From assembly GCF_000714815.1 (NCBI RefSeq), contig NZ_JMIH01000021.1, positions 1-64,000 of the forward strand: 64,000 nucleotides of DNA, written 5' to 3'. The position numbers and the translations under genes were made by a program. Below, one piece after another: positions 1-8,850 of the stretch (its first letter is position 1; every line of letters begins with the position of its first letter). This DNA is from Anditalea andensis. Its GTDB lineage: Bacteria > Bacteroidota > Bacteroidia > Cytophagales > Cyclobacteriaceae. Below the pieces are notes generated by a model. It was not told the DNA's origin, made no database searches, and was given only the letters and a program-made list of their open reading frames with translations.

Positions 1-10
1 TTTACTAGTG

Positions 11-112
11 GGTAAGTTCGACCCCTCCAGGGTCGTGGGGAGGATGAATACCTGTTTCCCATGGGTAGCTACCCATGGCTATTGAAAGGTTTGACCCCTA
101 TCGGGGTCGGGG
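11..112. repeat. REP-like palindromic intergenic repeat, copy 1
   Basis: This roughly 100-base stretch matches 1647-1757 in the same orientation with scattered substitutions. It contains three nested inverted repeats: GACCCCT/AGGGTC near 20-34, a perfect 20-base palindrome at 59-78 (half-site CCATGGGTAG), and GACCCC/GGGGTC near 93-108. No reading frame resembling a known protein crosses it. The structure is that of a REP/BIME-type extragenic element. The rest of bases 1-263 holds no gene I can support. Confidence 0.75.
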
Positions 113-263
113 ATAGACAGGTGGAGATATGGATAAGACCGCGGCACAGGGGCCTATTCCGGACAGTGAAGCTGTCGAACTCCTTGATAGCCTAGGGTAA
201 AAACCATTATAAACAATTTCAGGCAACCCTATAGGGATCGGTGATAGATGGAATTATAAAATA

Positions 264-1358
264 TTATATGTTAAATATATCAATTATATGTTTTACAATC
301 CTTTCGGCTGTTTTCCCATCCCAAAGCGGGATTTCTTGCCCTTTCTTCCAATTTCCGGCAAACAGTTTTTCCATGGCAGGTGAAATGGATTTCGGATCAT
401 TTCCCAACAGCTCATTGGTTCCCATAGTAATGGTTTCAGGCCTTTCCGTATTGTCCCGCAGGGTCATGCAGGGAATGCCCATCACGGTGGCCTCCTCGGT
501 AATTCCTCCCGAATCGGTCACGACGGCCTTGGCCCGTTCTACCAGAAAATTAAATTCCAGATAACCCAAAGGCTCTATCATATGCAGGGCATCATGGACA
601 ATCCCCAAGTTTTCCAAAATCTTGCGGGTACGGGGATGCACCGGAAAAATAAGGGGAAGCCCCTGGGTATGGGCCACGATCTGCTCGATCAGTGCCCTTA
701 GTTTCTCCTCCTGGTCTACATTGGCAGGGCGGTGAAGGGTCATTACGATGTATTTGCCCACATCCAGTGCCTTTTGCTCCCATATCTCCGGCTGTTTGAA
801 GCGGGGTCTGTGTTTGAGCAGGGTATCGATCATGGTATTGCCTACCCTGAAGATCCGCTCCTCCCCCACACCCGAACGGATCAGGTTTTGGTCTGCTGCT
901 TCCGTGGTGGTAAAAAAATAATTGGTAATGCTATCGGTCACCATCCTATTGATCTCCTCCGGCATGGTCCAGTCCCCGGAGCGGATACCCGCTTCCACAT
1001 GGGCCACAGGCACCGATAATTTCTGGGCGCTGATGGCACAGGCCATGGTGGAGGTAACATCTCCTACCACCAGGCAAAGGTCCGATCTGGATTCCAACAA
1101 TAATTTTTCATAGCCGATCATGATGGCAGCCGTCTGCTCTGCCTGGGACCCCCCTCCTGCTCCGAGATTGACATCCGGCGGGGGAATATTAAGTGCTTCG
1201 AAAAAGCTACCGGACATGTTTTGGTCATAATGCTGTCCGGTATGTACCAACCTGAAGGAAATGTCATGGCCTCTATCACTTGCCTGCCGGATGGCATCGA
1301 TGATAGGGGAAATTTTCATAAAGTTGGGCCTGGCACCGGCTATGAGGTCAATTTTCAT
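264..1358 (-). CDS. wecB: Non-hydrolysing UDP-N-acetylglucosamine 2-epimerase family protein (WecB/WbpI type)
   Basis: The 364-residue protein has the length and signatures of the GT-B-fold UDP-GlcNAc 2-epimerases: GARP at residues 8-11, HTGQH at 39-43, GD at 99-100, HVEAGIRS at 120-127, PEEINR at 133-138, and a C-terminal TDSGG plus RDNTERPE that bind the nucleotide. Family members convert UDP-GlcNAc to UDP-ManNAc (WecB), or epimerise UDP-GlcNAc(3NAc)A to the manno form (WbpI). A complete WbpB/D/E set lies at 21.8-24.5 kb, so the WbpI reaction is a real alternative; the HTGQHYD-type motif also fits that branch. The gene is separated from wzc by a 620-base repeat-rich gap, so it may have its own promoter. 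The family is certain; the exact substrate is not. Confidence 0.9.
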   Translation of the reverse strand: MKIDLIAGARPNFMKISPIIDAIRQASDRGHDISFRLVHTGQHYDQNMSGSFFEALNIPPPDVNLGAGGGSQAEQTAAIMIGYEKLLLESRSDLCLVVGDVTSTMACAISAQKLSVPVAHVEAGIRSGDWTMPEEINRMVTDSITNYFFTTTEAADQNLIRSGVGEERIFRVGNTMIDTLLKHRPRFKQPEIWEQKALDVGKYIVMTLHRPANVDQEEKLRALIEQIVAHTQGLPLIFPVHPRTRKILENLGIVHDALHMIEPLGYLEFNFLVERAKAVVTDSGGITEEATVMGIPCMTLRDNTERPETITMGTNELLGNDPKSISPAMEKLFAGNWKKGQEIPLWDGKTAERIVKHIIDIFNI

Positions 1359-1504
1359 ATAAATGGGGCTTAGGATGGCAAGTTACTATTTTGAGAGGAC
1401 TATGGGGGCAAGTGCAACGATAAATATATAAGGGAATTGATGTCCCTGGAGAGAGGAGGGACGAAAGGCAGTGGAGAGGTACAGGAATGAAATGTTCAGG
1501 TCGA

Positions 1505-1617
1505 TCCCTTATACAGCGTACTTTCCACCGAACGGAGGGAGCGGAGAAATCTCAGTAACGGGATTTAATCCGTATAAGAGACCTCTCCGCTACACTCCGT
1601 TCCGGTCGACGTGACGG
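1505..1617. repeat. Long-hairpin intergenic repeat, copy A
   Basis: The core pairs GAACGGAG...GCGGAGA (about 1530-1548) with TCTCCGCT...CTCCGTTC (about 1583-1602), enclosing an inner stem GGGATTTAATCC. The same sequence with mutations appears at 1790-1890, and the right arm again at 1905-1952. These copies and the REP-like element at 1647-1757 fill the 620-base gap between the epimerase and wzc genes. Confidence 0.7.
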
Positions 1618-1646
1618 CGTGTTGGCGGCCGAGGAGACGGGACGAA

Positions 1647-1757
1647 TGAGTAAGGTCGACCCCTGTAGGGTCGTAGGGATGACGAATCCCTGTTTACCAT
1701 GGGTGGCTACCCATGGCTATTGATGGGTTTGACCCCTACCCCTTTAGGGTCATGGTC
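1647..1757. repeat. REP-like palindromic intergenic repeat, copy 2
   Basis: Direct-orientation copy of the element at 11-112. The central palindrome at 1697-1716 carries one change relative to the perfect one in copy 1, and the outer GACCCCT/AGGGTC pairs are retained. The two copies flank the epimerase gene at 264-1358. Confidence 0.75.
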
Positions 1758-1789
1758 CAGTTTCGAGGTGACGGAGTATGGAGAGGACG

Positions 1790-1890
1790 GAGCCTCTATA
1801 CGGCGTCTTTTGGACCGACCGGAGGGAGTGGAGAAATCTCAGCAATGGAATTTAATCCGGATGAGAGACTTCTCCGCTAATGTCTAGGGT
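1790..1890. repeat. Long-hairpin intergenic repeat, copy B (degenerate)
   Basis: It matches the left arm, loop and most of the right arm of copy A: GGAGGGAGTGGAGAAATCTC, a TTTAATCCG-like centre, then GAGACTTCTCCGCTA. The copy has drifted and its last part is replaced by unrelated bases. Confidence 0.6.
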
Positions 1891-1904
1891 ACGATCGGTG
1901 GAGA

Positions 1905-1952
1905 TGCGTATAAGAGACCTCTCCACTACACTCCGTTCCGGTAGACGTGAGG
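1905..1952. repeat. Long-hairpin intergenic repeat, right-arm fragment
   Basis: Near copy of the right arm of copy A (1571-1617): GTATAAGAGACCTCTCC followed by CTACACTCCGTTCCGGT. It sits 28 bases before the 3' end of the wzc gene and might act as a weak transcription end, but there is no clear T-run. Confidence 0.55.
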
Positions 1953-1979
1953 GTGGAAGAAACGATAACAAATACCCTT

Positions 1980-4418
1980 TTAATCTTTTGCTTTGCTGAG
2001 CAGCGATTTGTACCAGGGCTTTTTTTCTTCTTCTTCGTGGTATCCGTACGATTTGCCGTTTCCATATCCATATCCGTAACCATAGTTACCATAATCCCCA
2101 TAGGAATTGACAATGTATACGTCATTGAATACGGCATACAGTTTCTTGATACCTCCTTTGGTCTTCAGGTCATTGATGACCTGCACGGCATTTTTATGGG
2201 AATAATTCTGTCTGAACACAAACAGGTTGATATCGGCATATTGAAACAGCTCTTTGGTTTCAGAAACCAGGCCTACCGGAGGGCAGTCCATGATGACCAC
2301 ATCATATTCCTGCTGTATTTCTTTCATCACCTGTGCAAATTTGGGCTGCATCAGGAGCTCTGCCGGATTGGGAGGAGTAGGTCCGGCCAATAAGATATCA
2401 CAGTAAGGAAACCCGGAAGGTTTGACCACCGTGCGCCAGTCTGTAGCCGAACTGAGTACCGTACTCATCCCCACATCATTGGTCAATCCAAAGTCATCGG
2501 CTATCCTGGGTTTTCTAAGATCAAGACCCAAGATGATGGTTTTTTTTCCTATCAAAGAATAAACCGAAGCGGTATTAAAAGCAGTAAAGGTTTTGCCCTC
2601 CCCGGAAATGGCGGAGGTAAAAGAAAGGGTAAGCGATCCCTTATGGTTGGGCAATAGGTAGGCCATGTCAGCCCGCAGGTTACGGAAAGATTCTGTCACC
2701 ATGGAGCGGGGTTTGGTCAGGACCACTTTCTTATCCGAATAACTGCTCCTTCCGATCATGCTGATCAGTGGCACTTTTAAGGTGTGTTCCAGTTCCTCAG
2801 GATCTTCTACTTTGACTTTTAGAAAATTTCTTCCAACGATAATAACTATTGGAATCACAAACCCTAAAATAAATCCAACGAGTAAATTTAAAGTCCGCTT
2901 AGGTGCAACTGGAATATTACCAGCTCGGGCATAATCCAATATAGTATTATTTGGGATATTAGAAGCTTTGGTAATCTCTGATTCAGCCCTTTTTTGTAAA
3001 AGATAAACGTATATGTTTTCATTGATGGTAAACTGCCGCTGTATGCCCAACAGGTTTCTTTCTGTTTCGGGCAGGGCATTAATGTCCCTTTCCACATTTC
3101 TGACCCGCTGATTCAGCTGGGCCATGAGGTTTTCATTATTACTTAAAGCACTGTTGACATTTTCTAACAATGCCTGCCGGGTACTTTGAATTTTGCTTTT
3201 TACTTCCCTAACGGCAGGAGTTTGATCTGAAAAGTTAGCGGACAGTCTTACCCGCTCACTTTGTAGCTCTGCCAAATTAATAACTAATGAATTCAGCAAA
3301 GGATCTTGGATCCCAATGACGGATGGAGCAACCAAGTCATTCAGCTGCTCATTGCTCAGGTAGGTCTGAAGGGTTTGGTAATATTTAATACGAAGTTCAG
3401 CCTCTCCTCGTTCTCTTTCCAAAGCTTCTAAGCGTTCGAAAATAATAGTACCCTCCTTACTTAAGTTAAAGATGCGGTTTTCACTACGGTACTTTTGCAG
3501 CCTGTTTTCGAAAAAGGTCAAGGAATCAGTAATACCACTCAGCTGCTGATCGATAAACCTGACGGTATTTTCGGAAGCCTGGTTTTTGATCTTCAGCTCC
3601 CGCTCTAGGTATACTTCCATTAGTTTATTAAGATAGTCCTGACCAAGTCTCCTTAGGGGGGTTTCTAAACTAAGTGCCAATAAGGAAGCCTGCTTATTGA
3701 AAGGAGTAACATCGATTTTTTCTTTATAAGATAACGCCAAAGTAGGAGTATCTATTAACGTAATAAAAATTGTCTCCCCATGATAACTGGAGGTATTGTC
3801 AATTTGAAACTTGAAGTGTTCCCCTTCAATCATTTGACCAAACTGATAGGTACCTTCCTGAAAATTAAGCTGATCGAGTTTTGTTTTATAGAAAGGGTCC
3901 TGTGGATTGAATAAGGCAAAATCATCTTTTTCCAGGCTTAGGTTGAACGATTTATTATCCAATACCTCTATCTTCCACTGCCCCCCGACCATCTGTGGAT
4001 GGGTCCAGTCTACCTGCACGTATACAGGAATATTGCCATAAACCTGTCTCTTTTTGAATAGGTCATCTTCATAATAGGAAACATTGATGTCCAAGGATCC
4101 GATGGCTTCTTCCGCTAGGCTAAATGATTTCAGTATCCCAATTTCATTTTCTATATTGTTTTTGGGCGCAAACAAATTTCCCCCGTCAAAGAGGTCCGCA
4201 CCCAATGAAGGTTTGTCATCAGAGATCAGAACCGTAGCCTCTATCTTATATACCGAAGTCATGTATTTGGTAAGCACAAATGCACCAGCTACTCCTATGA
4301 TGGCAGATACCAGTATATATGGCCAGTAACGCAGGTATTTGAAGAGTAACTTACGTAGGTCGAGGGTCTCTTCTTCTTCTATGACCTGATAAGGAGAATG
4401 ATTGGGTTGCTGATTCAT
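1980..4418 (-). CDS. wzc: Wzc-type polysaccharide co-polymerase with C-terminal tyrosine kinase
   Basis: The 812-residue inner-membrane protein has a Wzz-like N-terminal domain after a short cytoplasmic tail, TM1 at about 31-52, a long periplasmic coiled-coil region and TM2 at about 510-530. A BY-kinase domain follows: Walker A SGEGKT near residue 604, Walker A' LGLDLRKPR, Walker B VIMDCPP. The last 45 residues hold a tyrosine/glycine-rich cluster (NYGYGYGYGNG), the usual autophosphorylation tail, then an acidic patch. Wzc proteins control chain length and export together with Wza. The wza start lies 4 bases upstream of this gene, so the two form one unit. Fusion of polymerase and kinase domains in one chain is the proteobacterial/Bacteroidota arrangement. 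Confidence 0.93.
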   Translation of the reverse strand: MNQQPNHSPYQVIEEEETLDLRKLLFKYLRYWPYILVSAIIGVAGAFVLTKYMTSVYKIEATVLISDDKPSLGADLFDGGNLFAPKNNIENEIGILKSFSLAEEAIGSLDINVSYYEDDLFKKRQVYGNIPVYVQVDWTHPQMVGGQWKIEVLDNKSFNLSLEKDDFALFNPQDPFYKTKLDQLNFQEGTYQFGQMIEGEHFKFQIDNTSSYHGETIFITLIDTPTLALSYKEKIDVTPFNKQASLLALSLETPLRRLGQDYLNKLMEVYLERELKIKNQASENTVRFIDQQLSGITDSLTFFENRLQKYRSENRIFNLSKEGTIIFERLEALERERGEAELRIKYYQTLQTYLSNEQLNDLVAPSVIGIQDPLLNSLVINLAELQSERVRLSANFSDQTPAVREVKSKIQSTRQALLENVNSALSNNENLMAQLNQRVRNVERDINALPETERNLLGIQRQFTINENIYVYLLQKRAESEITKASNIPNNTILDYARAGNIPVAPKRTLNLLVGFILGFVIPIVIIVGRNFLKVKVEDPEELEHTLKVPLISMIGRSSYSDKKVVLTKPRSMVTESFRNLRADMAYLLPNHKGSLTLSFTSAISGEGKTFTAFNTASVYSLIGKKTIILGLDLRKPRIADDFGLTNDVGMSTVLSSATDWRTVVKPSGFPYCDILLAGPTPPNPAELLMQPKFAQVMKEIQQEYDVVIMDCPPVGLVSETKELFQYADINLFVFRQNYSHKNAVQVINDLKTKGGIKKLYAVFNDVYIVNSYGDYGNYGYGYGYGNGKSYGYHEEEEKKPWYKSLLSKAKD

Positions 4419-4422
4419 ACTA

Positions 4423-5238
4423 TTAACGGGTAAAGAAATTCAAAATAACGATCAGGGCGGTAAGCGAAGTCACGGCAATGGAAAGGGACTGGGCGGCGTT
4501 CTCACCGGTACCCCACTCCCGCTGCTTCAGCGGCTCGGCATAAATCTGGTCATTGGGCTGAATGAAATAAAAGGGGGAACGGATGATGTTCCGGTCATTG
4601 AGGTTTAACCGGTACACCCGGGTGCCCTCGGGATACTGTCTGACCAGCACCACCTCATCCCTTTTGGCCACGGTGGTCATGTCCCCGGCATGGGCTATGG
4701 CCTCCAAAATAGTCATCCTGTCCTGCAGGACCACAAATTTACCCGGTCTCCTGAATTCTCCCAAAGCACTGTAGCGGATGCCTCCCAGTTTTACTTTAAC
4801 GAAAACATCGTTGGTAGCGTATTCTCTCAATTTATTTTCTATGGCAATCCGGCTTTGTTCTATCGTCAGATCCTGGACTTTTATATTGCCTAGGATAGGC
4901 AATCTAATTTCCCCCTCTCGATTTACCGTATACCCTGTCATATAATAAACATCCCCTCCTCCTTGACTTGCCATCTGCCCACCTGCCATGCCACCTTGCA
5001 TGCGAACGGATTGACTAGAAAACCGTTTATTAACTTCATCATCACCCGTCTGTACGGTGACATCGATGATATCATTGTACTGAAGCTTATACTCGGGAAT
5101 ATCATAGGTAATGAGTTCCCCATCTTCTATAGGAGGAAGGCCTTCGAGGTTTTGGAGATAGATGATCTGACTGTTTCTCACACAGGAACTTGAGGCGACG
5201 ATCAGCGTGCACCACAAAAATAGGTTAAATATCTTCAT
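4423..5238 (-). CDS. wza: Wza-like polysaccharide export outer-membrane protein
   Basis: I choose the ATG at 5238 (271 residues) rather than the ORF limit at 5280, because it puts a hydrophobic export signal at the N-terminus ending in SSSC (Cys19), a probable lipidation site. A Poly_export domain follows (YKLQYNDIIDVTV, GYTVNREGEIRLPILG), then an SLBB fold (GEFRRPGKFVV...TILEAIAHAG), and one C-terminal hydrophobic helix (about 245-268) that would form the outer-membrane ring. A Gly/Met/Gln-rich insertion (about 80-95) is unusual. The gene is translationally close to wzc, and the two should make the export channel and its regulator. A second SLBB protein lies at 25.6-28.3 kb. Confidence 0.9.
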   Translation of the reverse strand: MKIFNLFLWCTLIVASSSCVRNSQIIYLQNLEGLPPIEDGELITYDIPEYKLQYNDIIDVTVQTGDDEVNKRFSSQSVRMQGGMAGGQMASQGGGDVYYMTGYTVNREGEIRLPILGNIKVQDLTIEQSRIAIENKLREYATNDVFVKVKLGGIRYSALGEFRRPGKFVVLQDRMTILEAIAHAGDMTTVAKRDEVVLVRQYPEGTRVYRLNLNDRNIIRSPFYFIQPNDQIYAEPLKQREWGTGENAAQSLSIAVTSLTALIVILNFFTR

Positions 5239-5477
5239 CGATTTATTATATTCAAGTCGCTTACACAGGATAGAAAGCAAGCAAACATAGCTAAAATCAT
5301 TGAGATCTAAGAAGTTTTTTTTGTGAAAAACCCATAAAAAAATCTATATCATTCCGTATTTCACAATATATATACCTTGATTTTAAGGAATAATCAAAAA
5401 GAATTCATAGCATGGCTTTTTTTCCCATATATAAAAATATATTTTTTATATTAAAAAATGCTTTTGCTGCCAAAAAC

Positions 5478-6176
5478 CTATCTTCCTAGGTACCTTTTAA
5501 TGGTCACCTGCATCTGCAGCATCATGTCCAGAGGGATCAGTTTATTTTTAATACGGTTACCGTCCACATTAGAAGAAGTGGCGGTGATAAAGGTACCTTC
5601 TACGCCAATGTCCCAGAGTCCCTCTAAGTTGGTACTAAGCCCGGCTCGGATCGGAATGTACAAAGTGGTGGAGCTATTTTCTACTTCTCGGAGCAGCAGG
5701 GGTTCAGAAGCTCGCTCCCTGGGCAAGGGCACCTCTTCAGTTCTGCTGGAATAAAGAAATCCCAATCCCATACCGGCATAATAGTTAATGGCATAGCCCA
5801 CATAGCCCGGAGGAGTAGGATTGAACTGGTATACCGGCATCAGGTCCAGGAAAAACGCCTGGCCCGTAAAATGGATGGCCTGGTCTTCAAATGCAGAACG
5901 GTTGGTATTGCCAAAGTTACGCAAGCCATAATCTCCCGCATCCATGAACTGTGCCCCAGCCGTGGCCCGAAAGTCCCACTCCGCTGCCATTTCCCGGCTA
6001 TAACTGATACTAAAGGCAGGAGAAACTTCAAAGCGGAATTCTTTATACCGTCCGGCATTGTCCCCATAAAGCATGGCCGGACCTACGGCTACCGTAAAAT
6101 TATCTCTTGAATATTGCGCCTGCGCAAAGGGAACCGCTGCATAAAGAAAAATGATTACGCCTAAAATTTTATTCAT
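5478..6176 (-). CDS. Small outer-membrane beta-barrel protein, unknown function
   Basis: 232 residues with a cleavable signal peptide (MNKILGVIIFLYAAVPFAQAQ) and alternating amphipathic strands with aromatic girdles, ending in basic/aromatic IKRYLGR. It looks like an OmpW/PorT-like eight-stranded barrel. Two relatives lie in the window: the intact minus-strand gene at 37020-37751 and a truncated one at 36507-37014. All share YIPIRAG/A-like and EG(S/T)-like segments followed by an NVDG/DIDG/QLDG turn. Its position between the UDP-sugar dehydrogenase and wza suggests a surface role linked to the polysaccharide, but no function is known to me. It has about 240-300 bases of non-coding sequence on each side, so it is probably transcribed alone. 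Confidence 0.75.
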   Translation of the reverse strand: MNKILGVIIFLYAAVPFAQAQYSRDNFTVAVGPAMLYGDNAGRYKEFRFEVSPAFSISYSREMAAEWDFRATAGAQFMDAGDYGLRNFGNTNRSAFEDQAIHFTGQAFFLDLMPVYQFNPTPPGYVGYAINYYAGMGLGFLYSSRTEEVPLPRERASEPLLLREVENSSTTLYIPIRAGLSTNLEGLWDIGVEGTFITATSSNVDGNRIKNKLIPLDMMLQMQVTIKRYLGR

Positions 6177-6372
6177 ATTTACCTAATATTATTCGCTTGG
6201 AAGCCCAAATTTAGATAAAATCTATAATAATTAGGTTGTTTATAAGAAAAGAAGCCAGAAAAAGTTGTAATATGTTCCACTATTGTATAGGTAAACAACT
6301 TTTATATGTATACAATCAATAATTGATAAATGATAATTGATAAGTTTTATTTAACATTGAAAAAGGGTGTAA

Positions 6373-6405
6373 ATGAAGCAGGAGCCTAGTAGGCTCCTGC
6401 TTCAT
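6373..6405 (-). terminator. Strong hairpin terminator of the polysaccharide operon
   Basis: A perfect 14-base stem (ATGAAGCAGGAGCC) with a 5-base loop. On the minus strand it lies 27 bases after the end of the dehydrogenase gene and is followed by a CCCTTTTT tract. It probably closes the transcript that starts upstream of 28256. Confidence 0.8.
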
Positions 6406-6431
6406 CTATGGTGGTTAATGATTATTGGTTA

Positions 6432-7727
6432 TTATAGCCTTGCTGTTACTTTTTCTTTGGGCAAAAAACCTTTAATATCATATATAACGGAATTTTTATT
6501 GCTCAATTTATCCATATCAAGTTCATAAAACTCCTTATGAGCCACAGCCAAAATGATGGCATCATAGGTCTCCAGCTGATCTTTATTGTTTGCTATATTA
6601 AGGTTATACTCATGTGCGACTTCTTCTTTGGAGGCCCATGGATCATACACGCAGATATCAGCATCATAATCCAGCAGTTCGTGATAAATGTCTATCACCC
6701 TTGTATTGCGCACATCGGGACAGTTTTCTTTGAAAGTAAAGCCTAAAATAAGGATTTTAGCATTTAATACAGTCACTTTGTTTTTAAGCATCAGCTTCAC
6801 TACCTCTTTGGCCACAAATGCACCCATCCCATCATTTAGTCTTCTTCCTGCCAGAATGATCTCAGGATGATAGCCAAATTCCTGTGCCCGCTGGGCCAAA
6901 TAATAGGGGTCTACCCCAATGCAATGTCCTCCTACAAGTCCCGGAGAAAAGTTTAGAAAATTCCACTTGGTACCTGCCGCTTCCAATACTTCCCGGGTAT
7001 CAATACCCATCCTGGTAAATATCTTGGCCAGCTCATTTACAAAAGCGATGTTGATATCCCTTTGGGCATTCTCAATGACTTTAGCCGCTTCTGCTACTTT
7101 AATGGAAGGTGCCTTATGTGTACCAGCTACAATAATGGAGCGATAAAGCTCATCGACCTTATCAGCGACTTCTGGTGTGGAACCAGAGGTTACCTTTAGA
7201 ATCTTGGTAACGGTGTGTTCTTTGTCCCCTGGATTGATCCTTTCAGGTGAATAACCCGCAAAGAAATCGACATTAAATTTTAATCCTGAAGCTTCTTCCA
7301 GAATAGGAACGCATTCCTCCTCGGTAACACCGGGATAAACTGTAGATTCGTAGATGACTATATCTCCTTTTTTTAATACCTTCCCCACTGATTTAGAAGA
7401 CTTGATCAGAGGGGTCAGATCAGGCCTATTGTGCTTATCAGTAGGAGTAGGTACAGTTATGATGTAGATATTGGCATCGGCTATATCTGCTACCACGGTG
7501 GTACAGTAAAGCCCATGTCTTCCTTCTCCCAATTTATTGGCTGAATCAACCAATACGGACTTAAGGTTTTCATCTTCCACTTCCATGGTGCTGTCGTTTC
7601 CTTTATTCAGTTCACCCACTCTCTTTATGTTAATATCAAAGCCAATTACTGAAAACTTCTTTGAAAATTCTACGGCTAGTGGCAATCCCACATAACCAAG
7701 GCCTATGACGGCAATATGATTTTGCAT
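6432..7727 (-). CDS. UDP-N-acetylhexosamine 6-dehydrogenase (WbpO/TviB/WbpA-like)
   Basis: 431 residues of the UDP-glucose/GDP-mannose dehydrogenase family: Rossmann motif GLGYVG at 9-14, [29 protein letters not shown], and the catalytic [12 protein letters not shown] with Cys269. A C-terminal UDP-binding domain carries [13 protein letters not shown]. These fingerprints fit the WbpO/TviB branch, which oxidises UDP-GlcNAc or UDP-GalNAc at C6 to the uronic acid with two NAD+, better than WecC. The product UDP-GlcNAcA is the substrate for the WbpB/WbpE/WbpD enzymes encoded in the same unit. It is the last gene of the unit, 16 bases after the DUF1972 glycosyltransferase and just before the terminator. 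The choice between GlcNAc and GalNAc is not settled. Confidence 0.92.
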   Translation of the reverse strand: MQNHIAVIGLGYVGLPLAVEFSKKFSVIGFDINIKRVGELNKGNDSTMEVEDENLKSVLVDSANKLGEGRHGLYCTTVVADIADANIYIITVPTPTDKHNRPDLTPLIKSSKSVGKVLKKGDIVIYESTVYPGVTEEECVPILEEASGLKFNVDFFAGYSPERINPGDKEHTVTKILKVTSGSTPEVADKVDELYRSIIVAGTHKAPSIKVAEAAKVIENAQRDINIAFVNELAKIFTRMGIDTREVLEAAGTKWNFLNFSPGLVGGHCIGVDPYYLAQRAQEFGYHPEIILAGRRLNDGMGAFVAKEVVKLMLKNKVTVLNAKILILGFTFKENCPDVRNTRVIDIYHELLDYDADICVYDPWASKEEVAHEYNLNIANNKDQLETYDAIILAVAHKEFYELDMDKLSNKNSVIYDIKGFLPKEKVTARL

Positions 7728-7743
7728 CTTATAAGTTATTTAT

Positions 7744-8850
7744 TTATCCTTTAATGGCTTGAATATACTGATCGCTGATATATCTCCAAGTATAATTTTT
7801 TTCTGCCAGCACTTTCATTTTCTTGGCATATTCATCTCTTTTAATCAAAATACTATTTTCCGTACTATTAAATAATTCAGAAATAATAGTTGATAATTGT
7901 ACCTGATCTCTGAAATAGATGGCTTGTTCGGAGGTGCTTGCCTTATTATACGCTACATCATATGAGATTATAGGAAGCCCCAAATACATTGCCTCTACCA
8001 AGGATGGATTGGTACCTCCGGCACTATGGCCATGAAGGTAATAAAAACAATTAGACCGTAAAGCATTCAACTCTAATGTATCATAAATGGGATTCAAAAG
8101 ATATATATTACTTTCGTTACCATATTTTTCTATTAGATGCTGACCAAATTTGCTGGCTTCCCAATTACCGATAATAACATAAGGCACTTTACTTTGGGCT
8201 TTTAAAAAACCTTCTATAAGCATGATAAGGTTATTTTCAGGCTCAATTCTACATACTGTAAATAGAAATTTATGTTCTAAAAAGGGATATTTATCTAAAT
8301 AAAGATCCTTATTAACAGCCGAAACGTGATCTCCACCATAAGCTATAAAAACCGACTCTTTGTGATATTCTTTATTTACATGTTTTTGGATATGTAGATT
8401 ATCTGTAATGACGGTATCCGAATAATTTACGGCTATCTTTTCCGACATCTTTAAAAATTTTTTGGCAAAGAAATTCCATTTATCTCTTTTCCATTCCAGT
8501 CCGTCAATATTGGTAATTATTCTTCCTTTAAACGATTTCTTTATAATAGGAAGCGCTATAGCACCTGAAACGCCTAATACCAACAGATAATCGTTTTTCC
8601 TAAAAGATGTAAACAGAGATAACATATCATAGGCAATACTTTGAATACCATTGGCCTTTAGATTTAAATATACAAGCTCAGCTCCCTTATATTTGCTAAT
8701 TTTATTGCTATAACCATCCGCTTCACAAAATACTGTCACATCAAAATGCGCAGGCAAGAGATCCAACAGGTTTTCTACCAAAGTTTCAAAACCACCATAA
8801 TTGGCCGGGACGCCAACAATTCCTATAATGGCTAATTTCTTTTTACTCAT
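7744..8850 (-). CDS. DUF1972-type glycosyltransferase (rhamnosyltransferase-like, GT4)
   Basis: 368 residues. The N-terminus IIGIVGVPANYGGFETLVENL is the hallmark of the DUF1972 glycosyltransferases (Cps2T/RfaG-like rhamnosyltransferases), followed by a GT-B C-terminal half with YLHGHSAGGTNPSLVEAM, the nucleotide-sugar binding loop of GT4 enzymes. It is cytoplasmic and adds one sugar to the lipid-linked repeat unit. Its ATG overlaps the end of the DUF4091 gene by 8 bases. The sugar donor cannot be read from sequence; rhamnose is typical of relatives, but no rml genes are seen here. Confidence 0.88.
   Translation of the reverse strand: MSKKKLAIIGIVGVPANYGGFETLVENLLDLLPAHFDVTVFCEADGYSNKISKYKGAELVYLNLKANGIQSIAYDMLSLFTSFRKNDYLLVLGVSGAIALPIIKKSFKGRIITNIDGLEWKRDKWNFFAKKFLKMSEKIAVNYSDTVITDNLHIQKHVNKEYHKESVFIAYGGDHVSAVNKDLYLDKYPFLEHKFLFTVCRIEPENNLIMLIEGFLKAQSKVPYVIIGNWEASKFGQHLIEKYGNESNIYLLNPIYDTLELNALRSNCFYYLHGHSAGGTNPSLVEAMYLGLPIISYDVAYNKASTSEQAIYFRDQVQLSTIISELFNSTENSILIKRDEYAKKMKVLAEKNYTWRYISDQYIQAIKG

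Noticed and set aside
129-200. A 23-codon plus-strand frame between the first repeat and the epimerase gene
   Set aside because: Too short, no recognisable pattern, and it may be part of the repeat's flank.
241-1113. Several plus-strand and minus-strand open frames overlapping the epimerase gene
   Set aside because: They are shadows of the 264-1358 gene in other frames; none has family motifs.
1699-1887. 62-codon plus-strand frame across the repeat region
   Set aside because: It reads through palindromic repeats, so it is a by-product of repeat sequence.
1947-2393. 148-codon plus-strand frame antisense to the wzc kinase end
   Set aside because: Entirely opposite to a certain gene; hydrophobic start comes from the antisense of the Tyr-rich tail.
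5282-5289. -7-like TATGTTTG upstream of wza
   Set aside because: No TTG at 19-20 bases upstream on the minus strand.
6206-6213. -7-like TAAATTTG upstream of the barrel gene at 5478-6176
   Set aside because: No -33 element at a suitable distance; such octamers are common in AT-rich gaps.
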